From Thereva unica (taxonomy: Eukaryota; Arthropoda; Insecta; Diptera; Therevidae), in contig CATLJY010000178.1 of NCBI GenBank assembly GCA_949987705.1, positions 1 to 64,000 on the forward strand: DNA of 64,000 nucleotides, written 5' to 3'. Position numbers and translations under genes: made by a program. Shown here piece by piece: positions 53,330-63,463 of this stretch (its first letter is position 1; each line of letters starts with the position of its first letter). The notes under the pieces are model-generated. The model searched no databases, was not told the origin of the DNA, and worked only from the letters and a program-made list of their open reading frames with translations.

Positions 53330-56300
53330 TCATATTTGTAGGCCAGACCGCCTGAACAAGTTCAGCAGTCTGCCTAGTGGTTTGTCGCTTAGACTTGAGT
53401 GTTCGAGCAGGGACTTCTCGAACAAAGAGACCCTGCTCCTCGCTATTGCAGGGCACTCACAGAGAACATGGAGGGCAGACTCATCCTCTTCTAGGCAAAG
53501 CCTACATGTAGGGTCCTCCGCCCTTCCTATCCTCCATAAGTGGTAATTTAGGGCACAGTGTCCGGTAATTAAGCCAACAAGTGTCCTAACATCACTCCTA
53601 CTGCGCCGTAATAATTCCGTGGCCGTCTTAGGGGACGGCCCTGGAAGGAACCGCTTAGAGTTGGCCAGTCCAGGCGCGGACCTCCAGCGTTCAATATGTT
53701 TCATCTAGGTCCGATCGGCCAGGGCCCTTTGCAGCAAGCTGGACGGTGCCCCAATAGCCGGCTCTGGACCAATGAATGCACTATCAGAGCCCTGTTTAGC
53801 CAGGGCATTCGCACTTCCATTGCCTTCGAAGCCCCGGTGACCCGGGACCCAGACAAGTGTAATTTGATTGAGAACACCCAACTCATGAAGAGCACGTTGG
53901 CATTACCAAACTAATTTCGACTTGGTCCTACGGGACCTTATTGCTCTAATTGCCGCTTGGCTATCAGAGAAGATAAAAATCCGTTTATTTTGGTAGGCCC
54001 TTCTTAAGTTCTCATGAGTGCATACCAGAATAGCGTACACCTCTGCTTGAAAGACAGTTGCCAGAGTGCCTAGACTTATAGCCTTGCTGAATCTGGGACT
54101 TTCACTCCAGATTCCTGCGCCTACACCTGTCTCCGTTTTAGAGCCATCCGTGTACCATACTAGCCCGCCCGGCAAAACTTTAGGAAAAGTCCAGGTAAGC
54201 CTTTCCTGTATATGTACAGAAGGTTGCTTAAATTTTGAGATTTTATAGGGCATGCCGTTCGATAGCATCTCCGCTTCCGGAATCTCTTCTATGAGGTTGA
54301 TTATTATAGAATGTCCTCGCCCAAGACCAGCGCCCAAGTAACCATTCGCTTTCAGCCGCAGCGCCGCGTTTATGGCGGATTTCTCTACCTCAAAGTGGAG
54401 GGGTACCAAATTGAGGAGAGTCTCCAGCGCTGCCGTTGGGGAAGTGCGGATGGCCCCAGTGATGGAGAGGCAAGCCATTCTTTGAATTTTGCTTAAAATG
54501 GTTATGGAACCCTTAAGCTTCGTTCTGTGCCACCTAACTAAAGCTCCATAAGTTACCATGGGTCTTATGATGGTGGTGTATATCCAATACATGGTTTTCG
54601 GTTGCAAACCCCAGGTGGAACCACAAGCTCTGCGGCAAGCCCACAGGGATCTGCGCGTTCTACACATCACAGTGTCCATATGCTGTTTCCATTTGAGCTT
54701 GGCATCTAGCGTCACTCCTAAATATTTGGCTTGTTGTGAAAAGCCTATAGTTCTGCCCGCGAATGTAGGTTCCAAAATTCCCGGTAGTGATCGTTTCCTG
54801 GTGAAAGGAACTAGGATCGTTTTGTCGGGATTGACTTTTAGACCTACACTCTCGCACCAGCTAGAGACCAGATTAAGTGCCTGCTGCAGGCGCCTTGACA
54901 TGGCGTCTTCAGATTCACCTGTAATTACTATGACGACATCGTCATCGTAACCTTGGGCGAAAATGTTTCGACCGTTGAGCAGCTCGAGGAGTTCATCTAC
55001 AACAAGGCACCAGAGAAGTGGAGATAAAACTCCTCCCTGCGAGCAGCCTCTTGCTATAGTGCCCTCCAGAGACCCCTCAACATGAGAAACAATTAGTTTG
55101 CGAGTTCTCAGCATAGATTCAATCCAGTTGCAGAAAGTGCTACTTAGACTGTGTCTACTTAGAGCCCTAGCTATAGTATCAAAGGATGTGTTGTCAAAGG
55201 CTCCCTCGATATCGAGGAAGGCCGTCAGCGCAACTCCTTTGTTTAGAGCTGCATATTCAAGCCTGAGCACCAGATTGTGCAGTGCTGTCTCAGTAGACTT
55301 GCCCGCCTGGTACGCATGCTGATAGGAGCTTAGTGGTTGGCTTTGAAGATAAGTTTCCCTTATCGCCCGGTCGACAATTTTCTCCATTGTCTTCAAGGCA
55401 AAAGACGAGAGACTTATCGGCCTGAAAGATTTAGTCAGGGTGTAATCCGAACGCCCTGGCTTAGGTATAAATGTAATGTTGACGTTCCTCCAGACGGATG
55501 GGATGTAGCCGTGTGCGAAGGAAGCCCTAAATAATTTGCATAATAAGGGAGTGACTAGGTCGCAGCCCTCCTGTAGCAGAATGGGATAGATTCCGTCTGC
55601 TCCAGGGGACTTGTATGGTTTGAACGATCTAATCGCCTCCCTAATAGCTTCATGGTTGAACAAGGTATTTGCTTCTGTCCAGGCGGCTTTGGGCACTTTA
55701 GAAAGTTGGCCTATTCGCTGCCCAGCAGAAGTTATGTTCTCTTTTGAATAAATGGTTGTGCCTGGGAAATGTGCCTGGAGCAATATTATCAGGGTTTCTT
55801 CCCTAGACTGTGTGAAAGAGCCATCGGTTCTCCTGATGGATCCAAGATCTACCGACAAGCCCTTTGATAAAGCTTTATAGATTTTTGCTGAGTCTCGAAT
55901 GTCTTCGACACTCTTGCAGAAATTCCTCCAGCTATTTCTTTTTGCTCGTCTGATTGCCCTGTTATAGTTGGTTAGCGAGCTTTTATAACTCTCCCAGTTG
56001 CCGCTCTTCTTAGCTGCGTTGAACAGTTTCCTCGTAGCGGATCTTAACTTGGAGAGCTCGTTGTTCCACCATGGAGTTTTCCTATTACGCGTCCTCATCA
56101 GAACAGGGCAGTTATTGCTGTAAGCAGCAGTAACCGCCTCCGTAAAGAAGTCCGCGGATAGTTCTACATCCATCGTAGATTTGATTGAGTGCATGGAACC
56201 CTTGAATATGCTACTGAGTTCGGCCTGAAAGTCTGTCCAGTTCGTATATCTAGGATTCCTGTATGTACTCACATTTTCCAAAGACTCACCCACCATAAAG

Positions 56301-56956
56301 TAAATGTGTCTATGGTCTGAGCACGATGGCTCATCTGAGACCCGCCAGTCACTCACGTAAGTGGCAACTTGTTGAGTAGCTAGCGTGATGTCTATAACCT
56401 CACGTCTCCTACCGTTGTCGAAGGTAGGATCCGTGCCGCGATTTAATATGTCCAGGTTAGTAGTTAAGAGGTAATCAAAAAGGTATTCACCCCTTTTGTT
56501 CACTCCACTGCTACCCCAGGCATCATGATGGGCGTTCGCATCACATCCTATGATGATCTGCATACCGCTCCTGTTAGAGTGACCCACGATATCCTTGAGT
56601 TCTTTGGACGGTGGTGGGTCTCTGGAGTCATAGGGGAGGTATGCCGAACATAAGGTAATCATGCTCTTGCTGCCCCCCCTGTTAATCTGTATCATCACCA
56701 CTGCCAGGTCTCTCGACGATTTATCTGTGAGAGGAAAGCAGTTAGTGTTTTTATTGTAAACTACGCAGGTCCGAGGGTCGCCGTCCACATCACTGCATGC
56801 AATGCTGTAGCCGGTTGCCCGCAAGCCCTGTATAGCACCGTTATTTACCCATGGCTCCTGTACAAGAGCCACGTCGATAGCTTGGGTGGCCAGCACCTTG
56901 CAAAGGACTGCCGAGGCAGCCCTACTGTGTTGCAGGTTGCACTGTACCACCCGCAT
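53330..56956 (-). pseudogene. LOA-like LINE ORF2: endonuclease, RT, RNase H
   Basis: About 1,200 residues. The endonuclease holds VVQCNLQHSRAASAVL, VALVQEPWVN, IIGCDANAHHDAWGSSGVNK and SDEPSCSDHRHIYFMV. The RT holds KSFRPISLSSFALKTMEKIV, YQHAYQAGKSTETALHNLV, LTAFLDIEGAFDNTSFDTI (Asp), CSQGGVLSPLLWCLVVDELL and AQGYDDDVVIVI (usual YADD, here YDDD, both catalytic Asp kept). RNase H has VWYTDGSKTETGVGAG, FQAEVYAILVC, FSDSQAAIRAI, then a stop at 53903 and VWVPGHRGFEGNGSANALA. Another stop at about 53705 precedes the tail with CRLCLEEDESALHVLCECPA. Only two nonsense codons break it. Confidence 0.9.
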
Positions 56957-58112
56957 CCTGAGGCTGTTCCCGCTGCTGTGAGCCAGCAGGAGTCACATTT
57001 TTTGAGCCAATCTCCTTGACTCTAATTCGTCCGAAGCCGTAGAATAGGGACATGCCCTGCTCTTTAAGCTGCGTGAGCGCCCTCTCGTCAATGCTAAGGG
57101 CAAGAGTTTGACCGTTCTGGTCAACCTTCCTGCCCATCACTTGCCAAGAGGTCACCTCAATTGGCTGGTTCTGTAATTCCAGGCTGCAGAGCACCTGCTC
57201 CGGTTCCCTAACCTCGTTAGGAACCCAGAACGTGATTCGCTTATATTTGGGAAGGTCCTTTTTCTCAATTACTCTGAGGTTGGCCCCTTCAGACAACTGA
57301 AGCCTGGTGACAGCATTTGTCAACCATTGGCTGGTGGGTTCGTTGGCGCAGGTGATCTTGATAAGGCCCCCTGCCGCCCTTGCACCCAAAAACTGAGGCG
57401 GACAATCGCCTTTACGACTATTGTCTACCTCATACAGGATGGCATCGCAGACGGAGGATGATTGTTCCTCTGTCAATTTGCCCGCGGGATAGTTGTCCAG
57501 GACCACTGCCATGGTGATCCCAGCTAGCTTATCCCGATATGAGGGTCCTTGCGACTCCCCCTTTTTTTTCTTCTTCTGGGGTCCCTGCCCAGCCGGAGAA
57601 TCCTCAGACCGCTGCCGTTTTGGCAGTGCGTCAGTTGGGTCCAGCATAGGACATAGCCCCCTAGAAGTTGTAGGAGTTGGTGCTACCAATTTCTTAGGTC
57701 CAGAAACTTCTGGCAGTCCAGCGGTCGTCCAGGTCTGCTCCTTGGAGCCCCCCGTCCTGACCACTGTCCTGCCTTGGGTTTGTTGGGACGGAAGTTCCGC
57801 ATGTGGGACTCGGGTGTGCTCCGTGGAGCTCCCCAATTCCTCTGCAGCCTTCCTTGCCTTGGCCGTCTTCCTCTTGGCAGCACCGGATTTTTTCTTGCTA
57901 GGTTGCACGGTCATACCGACAACCTTGGCCGTTATTTCTTCAACAATATTGTTACCAGCTGTCTGGGCCAGTGTTGTTGATTGAGAAGCCGAAGCTTCTG
58001 TGCTAGACGAGGTACCTCCAAGGAGTTCCCTCTCCAGCTCTGAGCTGATACTTATTGCATCAGACTCACAACCTCTTTCTTCGTCTGGTTTTTTTTAAAT
58101 TTGTTGGTCCAT
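56922..58112 (-). pseudogene. LOA-like LINE ORF1 (gag-like, DUF4780-type)
   Basis: RNA-binding structural protein. A Met at 58112 (MDQQI) precedes a TAA at codon 6, after which the frame is open to 56922. The first Met after that stop is at 57914, giving 330 codons, but acidic and Ser-rich coding-like sequence fills the gap, so 58112 was probably the original start. Features are Lys/Arg-rich MTVQPSKKKSGAAKRK, a KKKKKGE run, and the domain MAVVLDNYPAGKLTEEQ..VCDAI, ITCANEPTSQWLTNAV and RITFWVPNEVREPEQVL. The end overlaps ORF2 by 35 bases, suggesting coupled translation. Confidence 0.75.
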
Positions 58113-58154
58113 AAAGAGTCCCACGAGTACGGCAGGAAAGGGAAGGTCCATCCT

Positions 58155-58365
58155 AACTTCTTCTTCTTTAACGGCTCTACAACCGGGATCCGGTCCTGGC
58201 CTCGCGCAACTGTTCTCTCCACCGGTCCCGATTCTGAGCCGATGTCATCCAGTTTGGCATCCCTAAACTCTGAGCGTCCTGGTCCACGCCATCCTTCCAG
58301 CGAAGGTTGGGCCTCCCTCGCTGTCGCACCCCATAGGTCTTACCGCAGAGAGCGCACCCCATAGG
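58155..58365 (-). pseudogene. 3' tail of another LINE within the LOA leader
   Basis: Minus frame with VRQRGRPNLRWKDGVDQDAQ then NRDRWREQLREARTGSRL, stop, then AAAGAAGAAGAAG. This is the C-terminus and GAA-rich tail of an RTE/Jockey-type LINE ('GRPk.rW.Dgv..Dl..l'), not of the LOA element. A 28-bp direct duplication (CGCACCCCATAGGTCTTAC) lies at 58325-58380. It is either a small nested insertion or a hybrid leader. Confidence 0.6.
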
Positions 58366-58616
58366 TCTTACTAACAGAGCCTCCTTATTAGGATAAGGCT
58401 ATATACAACTGGGTGCGCCCGGTGCCCAGAGGAGATCGTTAGAGACAGTGCACCACTACCCACTGCCACGCAGCCCTCGACACGATGACATTTACATCTT
58501 GGCTTGGTAGGCTTTTTAGGGTCTGCTCCCTACTACCGTCGTTAGTTGGTTATTCAGGGGGCACCTCGAGGAGGTGACGGTTCGGTTTTGCCCCCCATGC
58601 GAAAATATACTTTTAG

Positions 58617-58692
58617 CTTCATGAAAAACTTCCGTCTAAATAAACGCGCATTTAAATATGTTCTTTGTAATCTGTCCATACCTAAAATATAA
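58617..58692 (+). pseudogene. Harbinger-2 transposase, exon 2 start
   Basis: FMKNFRLNKRAFKYVLCNL is the conserved 'F...FRl.k..f.yvl..l' segment before the helix-turn-helix of HARBI1-like transposases. The frame stops after SIPKI at 58692. A Helitron end follows at 58730. No later part of the gene is found before 63462. Confidence 0.65.
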
Positions 58693-58734
58693 AAGCATAT
58701 GCTTATTAAAGAATCCATATTAATTAAAACTAGT

Positions 58735-59745
58735 TGGGATCCCCGTTACCGAAATTCGGTCACAAAAACAATAAATGCCATTTGCAGTGTCATTTGACAA
58801 ATTACACTCAGAGCTAATCATTGCAAAGGCAGCATTATACGAACGAATATTTGCAAAAAAAATTTTAGAACGATTTTTAATACTACTTTCATTCGAAGTT
58901 AATCCTTCAAAAAAATTATTGAAAAAGTAATTTTGAGAAAGTGGAGGTAGATTAACTTTGCCTTTATGACAACACAAAGAAAATGCCTCAGTATTACGTA
59001 AAGTTACTTCAGTCAGAAAATGTTTAGCACGACAAAAATGACTACTCATATTAAGGCTGGCCGCACACGTACGGTTTCCGTGTTCGGTTTCCGAATTCGG
59101 AATTCCGACTCGGGATTCCGTGAACTTAGCGCAGACGTTCGGTTTTTTGTATTAAGAATCGACAAAAATCGACGGATCGACAAAAAATACTGCCACAAAA
59201 TACAACAAAATATAAAATGTACTCGGCACAGCGCTGGCGCGGTTCCGAATGGAAATTTCCTGACGTTTGCGCCGGTTAAGCAGAAATGTATGTGAGCGCT
59301 GCGTTCGGGATGACTCCATTCGGTTTTTTTTCCCAGTTTCACCGAATTCGGAAACCGAAAACAGAAATCGTATGTGTGCGGCCAGTCTAAAAGAACTACA
59401 CGAAAACGAATCAAAATTAACCGGAATAACATTCAAAGCACATTTAAAAGAATCAGTCAAAATTTCTAAAGCTGCAACACCATCAACAAACATTTCATTA
59501 TGAAATGCATCAACATTCATTTCATTCACACCACTATTCAATTCATTATTTACAACATTCATTTCATTAGCACTACGTAAATTTCTAACGCGATTTCTAG
59601 TATTTTCGCGAAGCGATCTAAAATCGACATTCGAGAGTCCCCGTGGTTTGGCATTTCGAAAAGAAAATGCGGAAAAAACGTAAGTAGTCACCGATAAATT
59701 GCACTCAAAATTCGCAGTTAACTGTTTGGAATGACAAAAATACAA
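58735..59745 (-). pseudogene. Helitron protein segment before DUF6570/Helitron_N
   Basis: Reading from 59745: CNLSVTTYVFSAFSFRNAKP, a Glu/Asn-rich spacer (SGVNEMNVDAFHNEMFVDG), then, across the MITE, SSHFCRAKHFLTEVTLRN and FSLCCHKGKVNLPPLSQNYF, FFANIRSYNAAFAMISSECN. 'CCh.GkV.LPpl' and 'NIRsYN.afaf.S' are standard blocks before the Helitron-like N-terminal (Rep) domain. The frame ends shortly after, directly in the element's 3' terminus, so Rep and helicase are missing: a deletion derivative. Confidence 0.65.
59052..59390. mobile_element. MITE with TAA duplication
   Basis: 333 bp (59055-59387). Ends GGCTGGCCGCACACGTACGG and the complement of a similar GACTGGCCGCACACATACGA; both arms hold TTTCCGAATTCGGAA-type palindromes. 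TAA flan ks both sides, as for PIF/Harbinger. Removal rejoins the Helitron frame (Ser-Phe-Asn-Met-Ser). Confidence 0.85.
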
Positions 59746-59906
59746 CTCAGATTCCGAGAACCATACGAAAACGAATAAAAATTACTCAGAATAACATTCT
59801 GCACACACTTAAATGAATCAATTAAAATTTCTAAAGGCATTCGCCAAAAAACGAACGGCAGCCCCTTACACAATACAACTCAATAATACTATACACAAAA
59901 GAGTAT

Positions 59907-60309
59907 AAAATAAAATAAATGGTTAAAAAATTTTTTTAAAAAAAATTCTTTACATTAACTAAAAAATGTACTGAAAAGTAAAAAATAAAAAATATTTTAA
60001 AGAAAGCGTGAAATTTCAATTTTAATGAAAAAGTTAATTAAAAGAATGGCGCATTTTTCATCAAAAATTGAAAATATAACTGTAAATCGCGTGAGATTTA
60101 CAATAACCCTCAATTTTTTGCTTTGTTAATTTCAAATTCTAACAAAATTTTTTGATGAAAAATGCGCCATTCTTTTAATTAACTTTTTCATTAAAATTGA
60201 AATTTCACGCTTTCTTTAAAATATTTTTTATTTTTTACTTTTCAGTACATTTTTTAGTTAATGTAAAGAATTTTTTTTAAAAAATTTTTTTAACCATTTA
60301 TTTTATTTT
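59907..60309. repeat. Near-perfect 400-bp palindrome
   Basis: Arms 59907-60067 and 60148-60309 are reverse complements over about 161 bp with essentially one run-length difference (TTAAAAAATTTTTTT). They include GAATGGCGCATTTTTCATC and GAAAGCGTGAAATTTC. The 80-bp spacer contains a small GTAAATC..GATTTAC hairpin. Probably a foldback-type MITE; its flanks show no clear duplication. Confidence 0.85.
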
Positions 60310-60314
60310 CTACT

Positions 60315-60846
60315 TTTTAGTTTATTATATGTATTCCGCCATTTTATGATGGCAATTCTATTAGATTTAAAATTACGTCACACAGTTTACTGTATTCATT
60401 TGATACCCATGTCGTGGGCTCGGTGGAACATAATTGCAAAAACGGCCGCCATCTCGGAACCGTCTTCTTGATTTTTTTACAAAAAGGTCAGATTGCATTT
60501 AGTACTTATACATGATGAGTTGAACTCAAGTTGAACCCAAGTCTAACTACATGTAAACGGGAGTCGAGTTGGGTTAAGGTTGACTGAACTCGACTCAGCT
60601 CTGCTACCTGGGTTTAGTTGAAATTATGCATACGGACATGAGTTCAGTATTTGAGTAGTTGAATTTAGTTGACAGCAGTATCTCTGTGTTTGTTTGTGAT
60701 TTTTTGTAACGTGTATTGCTTCTTTATTATCAACTCACCCTTAACTCAACTATTCATCTCATCATTCATACACATTAACCACCCGAACTACGAGTGTGTG
60801 CAAAATTTGAAGTTGATCGGTTATATTTTCTACTTTTTAGTCTATT
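60315..60846 (+). repeat. Diverged unit of the 269-bp repeat with an insertion
   Basis: TTCTACTTTTTAGTTTATTA, CATTTGATACCCATGTCGTG, CGGCCGCCATCTCGGAACC and CAGATTGCATTTAG follow the order of the array units. At about 60504-60775 a palindromic insertion with ends ATGATGAGTTGAACTCAAG and ..ACTCATCATCATT-like interrupts it. After it the unit resumes (GAGTGTGTGCAAAATTTGAA). Confidence 0.6.
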
Positions 60847-62380
60847 ATAAGCTTTCCGCAATTTAGTGTTGGCCGCCATTTTGAATTTGGAATGACGCCA
60901 CATAGCTTATTGTGTCCTACCTGTCATATCCTTTCATTTGATACCCATGTCAGAGGGACGCGGAGCACAATTTTAAAAATCGGGCGCCATTTTGGATCCG
61001 CCATCTTGATATTTTTACAAAATGGCCAGATTGCATTGTCATCCAAACTAAACGTGTATGCAAAATTTCAGCTCTATCCGAAATCGGGAAGTGGGTCAAA
61101 TTTAACTTCCAAGATTTGACGACAAACAGTGTAAGTGTTGGCCGCCATTTTGAATTTGGAATGACGCCACATAGCTTATTGTGTTCTACCTGTCATATCC
61201 TTTCATTTAATACCCATGTCAGAGGGCCGCGGAGCACAATTTCAAAAATCGGGCGCCATTTTGGAACCGCCATCTTGATATTTTTACAAAATGGCCAGAT
61301 TGCATTGTCATCCAAACTAAACGTGTATGCAAAATTTCAGCTCTATCCGAACCCGGGAAGTGGGTCAAATTTAACTTCCAAGATTTGACGACAAACAGTG
61401 TAAGTGTTGGCCGCCATTTTGAATTTGGAATGACGCCACATAGCTTATTGTGTTCTACCTGTCATATCCTTTCATTTGATACCCACGTCAGAGGGCCGCG
61501 GAGCACAATTTCAAAAATCGGGCGCCATTTTGGAACCGCCATCTTGATATTTTTACAAAATGGCCAGATTGAATTGTCACCCAAACTAAACGTGTATGCA
61601 AAATTTCAGCTCTATCCGAAACCGGGAAGTGGGTCAAATTTAACTTCCAAGATTTGACGACAAACAGTGCAAGTGTTGGCCGCCATTTTGAATTTAGAAT
61701 GACGCCACATAGCTTATTGTGTTCTACCTGTCATATCCTTTCATTTGATACCCATGTCAGAGGGCCGCGGAGCACAATTTCAAAAATCGGGCGCCATTGT
61801 GGAACCGCCATCATGATATTTTTACAAAATGGCCAGATTGCATTGTCATCCAAACTAAACGTGTATGCAAAATTTCAGCTCTATCCGAAACCGGGAAGTG
61901 GGTCAAATTTAACTTCCAAGATTTGACGACAAACAGTGTAAGTGTTGTCCGCCATTTTGAATTTAGAATGACGCCACATAGCTTATTGTGTTCTACCTGT
62001 CATATCCTTTCATTTGATACCCATTTCAAAGGGCCGCGGAGCACAATTTCAAAAATCGGGCGCCATTTTGGAACCGCCATCTTGATATTTTTACAAAATG
62101 GCCAGATTGCATTGTTATCCAAACTAAACGTGTATGCAAAATTTCAGCTCTATCCGAAACCGGGAAGTGGGTCAAATTTAACTTCCAAGATTTGACGACA
62201 AACAGTGTGAGTAAAATAAAAGCGGGCGCCATTTTGGAACCGCTATCTTGATATTTTTACAAAATGGCCAGATTGCATTGTCATCCAAACTAAACGTGTA
62301 TGCAAAATTTCAGCTCTATCCGAAACCGGGAAGTGGGTCAAATTTAACTTCCAAGATTTGACGACAAACAGTGCAAGTTA
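60847..62380 (+). repeat. Tandem array, five 269-bp units plus one 166-bp unit
   Basis: TTGACGACAAACAGTG recurs at 61116, 61385, 61654, 61923 and 62192 (period 269) and 62358 (period 166). Units hold GGCCGCCATTTTGAATTT, TTTCATTTGATACCCATGTC, CGGGCGCCATTTTGG, TGCATTGTCATCCAAACTAA and GGGAAGTGGGTCAAATTTAA, and differ by only a few bases each, so the array expanded recently. The 166-bp unit lacks about 103 bp of the first part. Overlapping 90-codon frames are by-products of the repeat. Confidence 0.95.
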
Positions 62381-62710
62381 AATAAAAGAATTTAAAAATG
62401 CACGCACAAAGTGACCGAGTTTTTTTAAGTCAGTTATGCCGCCAAAAATCTACACAAACGCTTGTTTTTCTCTGTTTCTCATTCGCTTCACTGAAACGGC
62501 ATTTTTGTCAATCATAGGCTACTCAGCTCTACGTTGATGCTCACAAAAAATTCAAATTTTCCAACGGCTTTTTAAAATTCGAAAAATTAAAATCGCTATA
62601 ACTTTTTTATTCGTGAATCGATTTCGTTGAAATTCTTTATTACAAAACTATGCCATAAAAAGAACATTTTCTGAAAATTTAAACGAAATCGGTCCACGAA
62701 CAAAAAAGCC
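62381..62710. other. No gene recognised
   Basis: Spacer following the array; no motif or repeat apart from short AT words. Confidence 0.4.
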
Positions 62711-62943
62711 TTAAGCCGCGTCTCCACCAACCGAACATGTTCGCCGAACAGTGTTCGACAGACATTGGTGATGTCCGCCGAACATTGTTCGGTGTTGTAG
62801 CGAACATTGATTTGTTCGCCGCTATTGAGCTATTGAAAATGTTCGCCGAACATGTTTGGAAACCAAATGTGGAATGTTTGTCCGTTTTTATGTTCGCGAA
62901 CACTGTTCGGCGAACATGTTCGGTTGGTGGAGACGCGGCTTTA
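62711..62943. mobile_element. Palindromic MITE with TTA duplication
   Basis: 227 bp (62714-62940). The first 44 bp, AGCCGCGTCTCCACCAACCG then AACATGTTCGCCGAACAGTG, recur exactly inverted at the other end. TTA both sides, as for PIF/Harbinger. The interior holds further TTCGCGAACA/TGTTCGGCGAACA palindromes. Non-coding. Confidence 0.9.
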
Positions 62944-62989
62944 GCGTGTACAAACTTTTTGTTTGCCTATTAATATATGTATAAGATAA

Positions 62990-63131
62990 GCCTTACCTTT
63001 CTCTATTCTTTGGCTGTCCTATCTGGTGGAACCAAACTGTTCAGCTGACCACTCGCCTTTTCCCAGAAACTCGAAATTTCGCTGGGCGCTTCTGTGTTGA
63101 ATCCTTTAGCAATTTTTGCATTGGTTTTCAT
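62990..63131 (-). pseudogene. Harbinger-2 Myb/SANT-like protein, first exon
   Basis: Met at 63131: MKTNAKIAKGFNTEAPSEIS, then FWEKASGQLNSLVPPDRTAK, Glu, a TAG, Arg-Lys and a GTAAGG donor. 'FWe.l...LN.lgPP.r....W.kvw' is the front of the regulatory Myb/SANT-like (MADF) proteins of insect Harbinger elements; the TAG replaces the expected Trp codon TGG. It runs inward from the right end, opposite to the transposase, which is the usual arrangement. The rest is lost beyond the MITE at 62943. Confidence 0.65.
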
Positions 63132-63463
63132 AACCCCCACTAAATGAGCATAAATTACTCCCTTTTAAAGAATTAATTATTTGTTAATAGTGTTTATTTG
63201 GTAAATTTTATAATTCAATTACTTACATATTTCCAAATTTAATTACACAATTATTGCTAACAATCACCGTAAAAAACCAACTGCCGCAAACAAAACTTAA
63301 CGTTTCACAAAAGCACTGGGAACTGCCGCCGCACGTTTTGAACGATGTCGAAAAAACAATTTCGAATTTAGCGTTTGTCTTTTTCCCCTGCTGCGTTTAC
63401 AACGATACCAAAATTGAACGTCTGGCGTTGCGTTCGCGTTTACGTTTTGGGCGATAAGCCCCA

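Larger units (their letters stand above)
53237..58608 (-). mobile_element. LOA-like LINE, full length
   Basis: A perfect 12-bp duplication, ATGCGAAAATAT, at 53237-53248 and 58597-58608. The minus-strand element between has a 5' leader starting GGGGGGCAAAACCG near 58596, ORF1, ORF2 with endonuclease, reverse transcriptase and RNase H, and a 3' end near 53249 beside a GGGGGGAAAAAAAA run. ORF1 and ORF2 overlap by 35 bases. The RNase H domain places it in the LOA/R1/I group; LOA is my best guess. Three nonsense codons show it is dead. Confidence 0.85.
53188..58616 (+). other. Harbinger-2 transposase intron carrying a LINE
   Basis: Donor GTAAAATATA at 53188, acceptor TACTTTTAG ending 58616. Without the 5.35-kb LINE and one copy of its duplication the intron is about 70 bp, a normal size for such genes. 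Splicing gives Arg-Ile-Phe-Met-Lys-Asn-Phe. Confidence 0.65.
58730..59850 (-). mobile_element. Helitron fragment with coding sequence and 3' end
   Basis: Minus strand ends GGGATCCCAACTAG followed by T, about 15 nt after the hairpin CCGAATTTCGG. The same CCCAACTAG terminus occurs in the copies at 28077 and 50306. Upstream is a Helitron protein segment broken by a MITE (59052-59390). A partial duplication (59393-59480 resembles 59757-59840) repeats the block LEIL.DSFKC. The 5' end is not identified. Confidence 0.6.

Noticed and set aside
59046..59432. 128-codon minus frame crossing the TAA-flanked MITE
   Set aside because: Its centre is MITE sequence; only the ends belong to the Helitron protein.
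61116..62195. Series of overlapping 90-codon frames, apparently a protein family in tandem
   Set aside because: The DNA period is 269, not a multiple of three; the frames simply recur with the repeat, have TTG starts and no motif.
60847..62380. CRISPR-like array
   Set aside because: Units are contiguous, 269 bp, without short repeats and unique spacers; eukaryotic context.
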